Below, piece by piece: positions 57,980-64,000 of a DNA stretch of 64,000 bases. Positions within the stretch are counted from its first letter, which is position 1; every line of letters starts with the position of its first letter. Under the pieces are notes generated by a model. The model did not search any database and was not told the DNA's origin. It saw only the letters and a list, made by a program, of their open reading frames with translations. Position numbers and translations under genes: made by a program. Origin of the DNA: Limobrevibacterium gyesilva (GTDB taxonomy: Bacteria; Pseudomonadota; Alphaproteobacteria; Acetobacterales; Acetobacteraceae); NCBI RefSeq assembly GCF_025989185.1, contig NZ_JAPDNT010000014.1, forward strand, positions 21,370-85,369, in the 5' to 3' direction.

Positions 57980-59704
57980 TCAGCCGGGCGTGGCGCGGCG
58001 GCTGGCATAGGCGTAGAGCGGCCGCCAGATCAGCCGGTTGCAGGCCAGCACGTAGAGCGACATGACCACGACGCCCAGCACCACCTGGTGGAAATTGCCG
58101 GCATCGGTGGCGTTGGCGATATAGGCACCCAGGCCATGGGCCGCGAGCCTGGTGTCGCCCCAGGACGCGACCTCGGCGACGATGGCGGCATTCCACGAGC
58201 CGCCCGAGGCGGTGATGGCGCCGGTGACGAAATACGGCAGGATCCCCGGCAGGATGACGCGGCGCCACCACAGCAGGCCGCCGACGCGAAAATTCGCCGC
58301 CGCCTCGCGCAGGTCGCCCGGGAAGGCAGCGGCGCCGGCAATGACGTTGAACAGGATATACCACTGCGTGCCCAGCACCATCAGCGGCGTGAGCCAGATG
58401 TCCGGGGTGAGACGGAAGGCAACGATCAGCACGACGAAGGGCGGAAACAGCAGGTTGGCCGGGAACGCCGCCAGGAACTGCGCGACCGGCTGAACCCGCC
58501 GCGCCCAGGCGGGCCGCAGCCCCAGCCAGACGCCCACGGGCACCCAGATCGCGGCCGCCAGCACCATCAGCACGGCCACGCGCAGCAGCGTGATGGCGCC
58601 CAGCAGCATGGCCGTGCCCAGATCGGCCCAGCTGAGCGCCTCGGCGACGTACTCCACGATCTTCCCCACGGACCAGGCGACAACGGCGACGACGACGGCG
58701 CCGAACACGATGTCGCCAAGCCGCCGGCGCGCGCGCGGGCGGGCGGTGGCCCGCTTCGGCAGCGACCAGGGCAGGCCGGTGACCGTGCCGAAGGCCTGGC
58801 CCATCGCCTCGCCGGCCACGCGCAGCACATGGGTGCGGCGCAGCAGGGCGAGCATCCAGGGGTCCTCGGCGGTGACGCCGGCCGTGGTCTCGAAGCGGAA
58901 CTTGGCGGACCAGGCGACCAGCGGACGGAACAGCAGCTGGTCGTAGACCAGGATCACCAACAGCATGGCCAGGATCGCCCAGAACACCGCATGGATGTCC
59001 TTCTGCTCCAGCGCCAGCGCCACGTAGGAGCCGATGCCCGGCAGCTTCCAGTTGTTGTCGCCCAGGGTGATCGCCTCGGACGCCACCACGAAGAACCAGC
59101 CGGCGGACATCGACAGCATGGTGTTCCACACCAGGCCGGGCATGGCGAAGGGCACCTCCAGGCGCCAGAAGCGCTGCCACCCGGTCAGCCGGAAGCCACG
59201 GCTGGCCTCGTCGAGATCGCCGGGGATGGTGGTCAGCGACTGGTAGAAGCTGAACGCCATGTTCCAGGCCTGGCTGGTGAAGATGGCGAAGATGGCGGCC
59301 AGCTCCAGCCCCAGCACGCGGCCGGGGAACAGGCCCATGAAGAACGCCGTGGTGAAGGTCAGGAAGCCCAGGATCGGCACCGACTGCAGGATGTCGAGCA
59401 GCGGGATCATGATCAGCCCGGCGCGGCGGCTCTTCGCGGCCAGCGGGGCGAAGGTGAAGGTGAACAGCAGCGAGGCCGCCAGGGCCGCGAACATGCGCAT
59501 CGTCGTGCGCAGCGCGTATTCCGGCAGGCGCCAGGGGTCGAGGCCGATCGCCGCCTGTTCCAGCGCCGTCAGCGGCACGAAGGTGCCGCGCGCGGCGCTG
59601 GCCACGGCCACCAGCGCCCCCACCACGCAGAGCAGCGCGGCGACGTCCCAGATATTCGGCAGGCGCCGGACCGCGATGCCGGCCGTGGTTGCGGTGCTGG
59701 ACAT
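57980..59704 (-). CDS. double-length ABC transporter permease
   Basis: A 574-residue permease, twice the normal size, with two fused membrane domains. Each half carries an EAA-loop: EASRGFRLTGWQRFW (about 185) and EAAANFRVGGLLWW (about 475). A cytosolic linker of about 60 residues (ETTAGVTAEDP to RARRRLGD) joins them. One polypeptide would form the whole membrane pore. It pairs with the downstream ATPase and, lacking a binding protein, resembles the uncharacterised NitT-like systems. Confidence 0.9.
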   Translation of the reverse strand: MSSTATTAGIAVRRLPNIWDVAALLCVVGALVAVASAARGTFVPLTALEQAAIGLDPWRLPEYALRTTMRMFAALAASLLFTFTFAPLAAKSRRAGLIMIPLLDILQSVPILGFLTFTTAFFMGLFPGRVLGLELAAIFAIFTSQAWNMAFSFYQSLTTIPGDLDEASRGFRLTGWQRFWRLEVPFAMPGLVWNTMLSMSAGWFFVVASEAITLGDNNWKLPGIGSYVALALEQKDIHAVFWAILAMLLVILVYDQLLFRPLVAWSAKFRFETTAGVTAEDPWMLALLRRTHVLRVAGEAMGQAFGTVTGLPWSLPKRATARPRARRRLGDIVFGAVVVAVVAWSVGKIVEYVAEALSWADLGTAMLLGAITLLRVAVLMVLAAAIWVPVGVWLGLRPAWARRVQPVAQFLAAFPANLLFPPFVVLIVAFRLTPDIWLTPLMVLGTQWYILFNVIAGAAAFPGDLREAAANFRVGGLLWWRRVILPGILPYFVTGAITASGGSWNAAIVAEVASWGDTRLAAHGLGAYIANATDAGNFHQVVLGVVVMSLYVLACNRLIWRPLYAYASRRATPG

Positions 59705-59789
59705 CGGCAGGTCCGTGAGGTTGCAGGCAGCGGGGCGGTGTTAGCCCAGGCCGCCCCCGCGTGTCACCGGGCCGAAGGTGGCAGTTCCA

Positions 59790-60251
59790 TTAAGGTGCGG
59801 GTTTGCCGGAGCCGGTGCTGCCGAAGCCGTTGGCGCCGCGCACGGTCTCGTCCAGGGTTGCGGCCTCGCGCCAGGCCACCCGCACCACCGGCGCCAGCAC
59901 CGCCTGGGCGATGCGCATGCCGCGCTCGACCGTGAACGGCTGGTCGCCGGCGTTCATCACGATCACCTGCAGCTCGCCGCGGTAGTCCTCGTCGATGGTG
60001 CCGGGGCTGTTGGGCAGGACGATGCCGTGCTTGAGCGCAAGGCCCGAGCGCGGGCGGACCTGCAGCTCGTAGCCGGGCGGCAGCGCCAGCGCGAGGCCGG
60101 TCGGGATCAGCGCCCGCCCGCCGGGCAGGATGGTGACGGGCGCGGCGACGGCGGCCAGCAGGTCCATGCCCGCCGCTCCCGCGGTGGCGTAGGATGGCAA
60201 AGGCAGCCCGGCGCCGTGCGGCAGGCGCATGACGGTCACGGGCACGCTCAT
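59790..60251 (-). CDS. dut: deoxyuridine 5'-triphosphate nucleotidohydrolase
   Basis: Hydrolyses dUTP to dUMP, keeping uracil out of DNA. The 153-residue trimeric-type dUTPase has the five motifs: [46 protein letters not shown] and the C-terminal GFGSTG. Its ATG overlaps the coaBC stop (ATGA), a conserved pairing. Confidence 0.96.
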   Translation of the reverse strand: MSVPVTVMRLPHGAGLPLPSYATAGAAGMDLLAAVAAPVTILPGGRALIPTGLALALPPGYELQVRPRSGLALKHGIVLPNSPGTIDEDYRGELQVIVMNAGDQPFTVERGMRIAQAVLAPVVRVAWREAATLDETVRGANGFGSTGSGKPAP

Positions 60252-61459
60252 GCCAGCGCCTGCGCGATGCGGGCGGCGAGGCGCGCGGCCACCGCGTCCT
60301 TGCCGAGCCGCGGCCAGTCCTCGATTCCCGTCTCGGTCACCAGATGCACCTCGTTCTCCGATCCGCCCATGATGCCGGTGGCGGGATTGACGTCGTTGGC
60401 CACGATCCAGTCGCAGCCCTTGCGGCGGCGCTTGTCCTCGGCATGGCTTCGCAGCTCGTGGGTCTCGGCGGCGAAGCCGACCACCAGGCGCGGCCGCGCC
60501 GGGCCGGGCCGCGAAACGGTCGCGAGGATGTCCGGGTTCGCCACCAGCTCCAGCGGCGGCGGCGCGCCGCCGGGCGTTTTCTTCAGCTTCAGCTCCGCCG
60601 CATGCGCCACCCGCCAGTCGGCGACGGCGGCGGCGAACACGGCCACGTCGGCCGGCAGGGCGGCGGCGCAGGCTTCCAGCATCTGCTGCGCCGTCTCGAC
60701 CGCACGCAGCGCCACGCCGGCGGGCGTGGGGATGGACACCGGGCCGCTGACCAGCGTGACCCGTGCGCCCAGGCCGGCCAGGGCGGCGGCGATGGCGTGG
60801 CCCTGCCGGCCGCTGCTGCGGTTGGCGATGTAGCGCACCGGGTCGATCGGCTCGTGGGTGGGGCCGCTGGTGACCAGCGCGTGCCGGCCCGCGAGCGGCT
60901 TCGGGCCGGACAGCATGGCCTCGATGGCGGCCAGGATGACGGGCGGCTCGGCCAGCCGGCCGGGGCCGAACTCGTTGCAGGCCATGGCGCCCTCGTCGGG
61001 CCCGACCACGCGCACGCCGCGCGCGGCCAGCGTGGCCATGTTCGCGTGCGTGGCGGCGTGGGTCCACATGCGCACGTTCATCGCGGGGGCCACCAGCACC
61101 GCCTTGTCGGTGGCCAGCAGCAGCGTGCTGGCAAGGTCGTCGGCGAGGCCCGCGGCCATCTTGGCCAGGATGTCGGCGCTGGCCGGCGCAACCACCACCA
61201 GGTCGGCGCTGCGCGAGAGCTGGATATGGCCCATCTCGCTCTCGTCGGTCAGCGAGAACAGGTCGGTGTAGACCCGCTCCTCGCTGAGCGCCTGCAGCGA
61301 CAGGGGGGTCACGAACTGGGCGCCGCCGGCGGTCAGCACGCAGCTGACGGCGCAGCCGGCCTTGCGCAGCAGGCGGATCAGCTCCAGCGCCTTGTAGGCG
61401 GCGATGCCGCCGGAGACGATCAGCAGGACGCGCTTGCCCGAGAGGTTCACAGCCGCCAC
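60248..61459 (-). CDS. coaBC: bifunctional phosphopantothenoylcysteine decarboxylase/synthetase
   Basis: Makes 4'-phosphopantetheine for CoA. The 403-residue protein has an N-terminal flavoprotein decarboxylase ([38 protein letters not shown]) and a C-terminal synthetase ([40 protein letters not shown]). Start is GTG at 61459, 12 bases inside the ubiE end. Confidence 0.96.
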   Translation of the reverse strand: MAAVNLSGKRVLLIVSGGIAAYKALELIRLLRKAGCAVSCVLTAGGAQFVTPLSLQALSEERVYTDLFSLTDESEMGHIQLSRSADLVVVAPASADILAKMAAGLADDLASTLLLATDKAVLVAPAMNVRMWTHAATHANMATLAARGVRVVGPDEGAMACNEFGPGRLAEPPVILAAIEAMLSGPKPLAGRHALVTSGPTHEPIDPVRYIANRSSGRQGHAIAAALAGLGARVTLVSGPVSIPTPAGVALRAVETAQQMLEACAAALPADVAVFAAAVADWRVAHAAELKLKKTPGGAPPPLELVANPDILATVSRPGPARPRLVVGFAAETHELRSHAEDKRRRKGCDWIVANDVNPATGIMGGSENEVHLVTETGIEDWPRLGKDAVAARLAARIAQALA

Positions 61460-62211
61460 CCGCTATGGATCGCGGCGATGCCGCCGGAGAGGTTGCGCAC
61501 CCGCACCTGCGACAGGCCGGCATCACGCATCATGGCGGCCAGCGTCTCCTGGTCGGGGAACATGCGGATGCTCTCCGCCAGGTACTGGTAGCTGTCGGCG
61601 TCGCCGGCGATGGCCTGGCCCAGGCGCGGCAGCACCTGGAACGACCAGGCATCGTAGAGCGGCACCAGGGCCGCCACCTGCACCCGGCTGAACTCCAGGC
61701 ACAGGAAGCGGCCGCCGGGCTTCAGCACCCGCCGCGCCTCGGCCAGCACCGCCGGCTTGTCGGTGCAGTTGCGCAGGCCGAACGCCATGGACACGGTGTC
61801 CACCGAGCGGTCCGGCAGCGGCAGGCGCTCGGCGTCGGCGGCCAGGAAGGACAGGCCGGCGGCGAAACCGCGGGCGAGCGCGCGGTCGCGGCCGACAGAC
61901 AGCATGGCGGCGTTGATGTCCGACAGGATCGCCGGGCCGCCGCCGCCGGCCAGCCAGCCGAAGCTGATGTCGCCGGTGCCGCCGGCGAGATCGAGCAGGC
62001 TGCGGCGCGGGCGCGGATCCAGCGCGGTGATGAAGACCCGCTTCCAGGCGCGGTGGATGCCCAGGCTCATCAGGTCGTTCATGAGGTCGTAGCGCGGGGC
62101 CACGCTGTCGAACACGGCGCGGACCAGCGGTTTCTTCGCGTCCTTCGGCACCTGGCGGAAGCCGAAATCGATCACGTCGCCGGCGCGCGATGCGGGAGGG
62201 TTGTCGGTCAT
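61447..62211 (-). CDS. ubiE: ubiquinone/menaquinone methyltransferase UbiE
   Basis: The SAM-dependent C-methyltransferase of ubiquinone synthesis. It has 254 residues with the family's [20 protein letters not shown], the signature [20 protein letters not shown] motif [13 protein letters not shown] and FGLRNCTDK. It overlaps coaBC by 13 bp. In many relatives ubiB stands between ubiE and coaBC; it is absent here. It diverges from mutM with 30 bp between the start codons, so promoters overlap. Confidence 0.96.
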   Translation of the reverse strand: MTDNPPASRAGDVIDFGFRQVPKDAKKPLVRAVFDSVAPRYDLMNDLMSLGIHRAWKRVFITALDPRPRRSLLDLAGGTGDISFGWLAGGGGPAILSDINAAMLSVGRDRALARGFAAGLSFLAADAERLPLPDRSVDTVSMAFGLRNCTDKPAVLAEARRVLKPGGRFLCLEFSRVQVAALVPLYDAWSFQVLPRLGQAIAGDADSYQYLAESIRMFPDQETLAAMMRDAGLSQVRVRNLSGGIAAIHSGWRL

Positions 62212-62241
62212 GCCCGCAAGTGTATAGCGTGCGATCCTCTC

Positions 62242-63081
62242 ATGCCGGAACTCCCCGAAGTCGAAACCGTGATGCGCGGACTGCAAACCCGGCTGGAAGG
62301 CCGGGTGATCCGGCGCGCGGCGGTGCATCGGCCGGACATGCGCTGGCCGTTCCCGCCCGGGCTCGCCGGGCGGCTGACCGGGGCGCGGGTGGACGGCTTC
62401 CGCCGGCGGGCGAAATACATCCTGATGCGCCTGGACGGCGGCGACAGCGTGCTGATCCATCTCGGCATGTCCGGCCGCATGCTGATCGGCCCGGCCCTGC
62501 CCAACGCGGTGCCCGCGCACGAGCACCTGACGCTGGAGACCGACGACGGCTGGCGTGTGGGCTTCGTCGATCCGCGCCGCTTCGGCTCGGTGGATCTGGT
62601 GCGCACCGAGGCCGAGGACGCGCACCGGCTGCTGGCCGGGCTGGGGCCGGAACCACTGGACGACGCGTTCGACGCGGCAGCGCTGTCGGCGGCGCTGGAC
62701 GGGCGCTCCACCCCGATCAAGGCGGCGCTGCTCGACCAGCGCACCGTGGCCGGGCTCGGCAATATCTATGTGTGCGAGGCGCTGTTCCGCGCCGGCATCA
62801 GTCCGCGGCGGGTGGCCCATACGGTGGCCGGCGCCCGCGCAGCGCGGCTGGTGCCGCAGATCAAGCAGACTCTGGCCGAGGCGATCGCCGCCGGCGGATC
62901 GAGCCTGCGCGACTTCGTCCAGCCGGACGGGGAGCTGGGCTATTTCCAGCATGCCTGGAAGGTCTATGGCCGCGAGGGCGAGGCCTGCGCGCAGTGCCCC
63001 GGGCTGCCGGACTGCGCCGGCGTGCGCCGGATCGTGCAATCCGGCCGCAGCACGTTCTATTGCCCGCGCACGCAGCGCTAG
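62242..63081 (+). CDS. mutM: formamidopyrimidine-DNA glycosylase MutM
   Basis: Removes 8-oxoguanine and formamidopyrimidines from DNA. The 279-residue protein has the catalytic N-terminus [13 protein letters not shown] (Pro2, Glu3), the helix-two-turn-helix [18 protein letters not shown], and the C-terminal zinc-finger region. That finger is unusual: the first pair is CAQC, an extra Cys follows in GLPDC, and the last pair reads CPRT where a Cys is expected. The rest of the finger ([14 protein letters not shown]) is normal. Confidence 0.94.
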   Translation: MPELPEVETVMRGLQTRLEGRVIRRAAVHRPDMRWPFPPGLAGRLTGARVDGFRRRAKYILMRLDGGDSVLIHLGMSGRMLIGPALPNAVPAHEHLTLETDDGWRVGFVDPRRFGSVDLVRTEAEDAHRLLAGLGPEPLDDAFDAAALSAALDGRSTPIKAALLDQRTVAGLGNIYVCEALFRAGISPRRVAHTVAGARAARLVPQIKQTLAEAIAAGGSSLRDFVQPDGELGYFQHAWKVYGREGEACAQCPGLPDCAGVRRIVQSGRSTFYCPRTQR

Positions 63082-63125
63082 CTAGAACCGCGGACCCTCG
63101 ACAGCCCCCGTACGGAGAGCGCCCC

Positions 63126-63902
63126 ATGGCCGGCCCCGAAATGATCCTGGTGGAAACGCATGGCCGCGTGGGCCTGGTCCGGCTCAATCGCCCGGCCGCG
63201 CTGAATGCGCTGTGCGACCAGCTGATGGACGAGCTGGGCGCGCAGCTGCTGGCCTTCGACGCCGATCCCGCCATTGGCGCGATCGTGCTGACCGGCTCGG
63301 AGAAGGCGTTCGCCGCCGGGGCCGACATCAAGGAAATGAGGGACCGCGCCTACCCGGCGGTGTTCACCGACGACTTCATCGGCAAGCGCTGGGAGACGGT
63401 GCTGCGGGTGCAGAAGCCGGTGATCGCGGCGGTGGCCGGCTTCGCCCTCGGCGGCGGCTGCGAGCTGGCGATGATGTGCGACTTCATCATCGCCGCCGAC
63501 AGCGCGAAATTCGGCCAGCCCGAGATCAATCTGGGCGTTATCCCGGGCGCCGGGGGCACCCAGCGGCTGACCCGCGCCGTGGGCAAGGCGAAGGCGATGG
63601 ACATGGTGCTGACCGGCCGCATGATGGATGCCGCCGAGGCCGAGCGCAGCAACCTGGTCAGCCGCGTGGTGCCCGCCGACCAGCTGGTGGCCGAGGCCAT
63701 CAAGATCGCCGACAAGGTCGCCTCGCTGTCGACGGTGGCCACCGCCATGGCCAAGGCGGCGGTGAACCGTGCCTTCGAGACCACGCTGGCGGAAGGCGTG
63801 CGGGCGGAGCGGCAGCTGTTCCTGTCGCTGTTCGGCACGCCCGATCAGCGCGAGGGAATGGCGGCATTCGCCGAGAAGCGGAAGGCAAGCTTCCAGCGCT
63901 GA
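63126..63902 (+). CDS. enoyl-CoA hydratase
   Basis: A 258-residue crotonase-fold enzyme of fatty acid beta-oxidation. The oxyanion-hole segments are [16 protein letters not shown] and [18 protein letters not shown]; both catalytic Glu residues are in place (CELAM and [12 protein letters not shown] context). It has a GGAGA site, follows mutM by 44 bp, and occupies the spot held by an enoyl-CoA hydratase in many alphaproteobacteria before rpsT and dnaA. Confidence 0.93.
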   Translation: MAGPEMILVETHGRVGLVRLNRPAALNALCDQLMDELGAQLLAFDADPAIGAIVLTGSEKAFAAGADIKEMRDRAYPAVFTDDFIGKRWETVLRVQKPVIAAVAGFALGGGCELAMMCDFIIAADSAKFGQPEINLGVIPGAGGTQRLTRAVGKAKAMDMVLTGRMMDAAEAERSNLVSRVVPADQLVAEAIKIADKVASLSTVATAMAKAAVNRAFETTLAEGVRAERQLFLSLFGTPDQREGMAAFAEKRKASFQR

Positions 63903-63963
63903 TGGGGGTTTGCTGCCATGCGCCGGCGACGGAGCATCCGCGTCGGCGCGGGCGAGCGGTTCC

Positions 63964-63992
63964 TTGACTCCATCATCGTCGGTGCCTATGAG
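63964..63992 (+). promoter_or_regulatory. strong sigma70-type promoter at the right edge
   Basis: TTGACT (63964-63969) and TATGAG (63987-63992) with an ideal 17-base spacer, 62 bases after the enoyl-CoA hydratase. In related genomes the next gene is rpsT (ribosomal protein S20), which such a promoter would suit. The gene itself is outside the window. Confidence 0.6.
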
Positions 63993-64000
63993 ACACGACC

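Overview
The window is high-GC (roughly 70% by eye), densely coded chromosomal DNA of an alphaproteobacterium. Gene content and order (glyQ-glyS-ppdK, rplY-pth-ychF, proC/ybjN/ubiK/lgt, ubiE-coaBC-dut divergent from mutM-enoyl-CoA hydratase, a MarR/PetR-like pair, phasin, Cox15-type heme A synthase) fit the Rhodospirillales/Acetobacterales. The genus cannot be named from sequence alone. I saw no rRNA, tRNA, CRISPR array, phage or transposase gene.

Layout. 0-0.9 kb: the 5' part of a minus-strand gene made of 19-residue tandem repeats, then about 590 bp of non-coding, partly AT-rich DNA and a three-hairpin repeat element. 0.9-10.6 kb: tldD, cox15, a thioesterase, a glyoxalase-like protein, a Ni/Co permease with a LysR regulator, a DUF2076 protein, a CoA-binding protein and a membrane GH17 glycosidase; a second copy of the hairpin element closes this block between convergent genes. 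10.6-18.7 kb: glyQ-glyS-ppdK, a GT61-type glycosyltransferase, and a pteridine-reductase-like SDR with folB. 18.67-18.94 kb: an AT-rich gap with a cluster of DnaA-box-like sites, a candidate replication origin. 18.9-25.7 kb: uvrC, pgsA, mobB, a lipoprotein, moaD and moaE, interrupted by a minus-strand MFS/DHDPS-like pair. 25.8-29.2 kb: a TPR-glycosyltransferase protein and an unrecognised polytopic membrane protein.

29-37 kb: ilvE divergent from a MarR / response regulator / histidine kinase cassette, then a methyltransferase, phasin, TetR/COQ9-like protein, proC, ybjN and ubiK. 37-50 kb: heptose epimerase, lgt and a CMD/AhpD-like protein, then a mostly minus-strand block (ychF-pth-rplY, a DUF2339 protein on plus, phosphatase-GST-prs-lipoprotein-pgeF-midA). 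This looks like the usual lgt-midA-pgeF-prs-rplY-pth-ychF series with an internal inversion. 49.6-56.6 kb: a six-gene oligopeptide ABC import operon ending in a CocE/NonD hydrolase. 56.6-59.7 kb: an ABC ATPase with an AAA-associated tail and a double-length permease, with no binding protein. 59.8-64 kb: ubiE-coaBC-dut, then mutM and an enoyl-CoA hydratase on the other strand, and at the edge a strong sigma70-type promoter. In many alphaproteobacteria rpsT and dnaA follow here.

Most of the window is housekeeping. The observations most worth a second look are the repeat protein at the left edge, the two-copy three-hairpin element built into stop codons, the DnaA-box cluster, the apparent non-AUG (CUG) start, the MutM zinc-finger variant and the inverted lgt/midA block.
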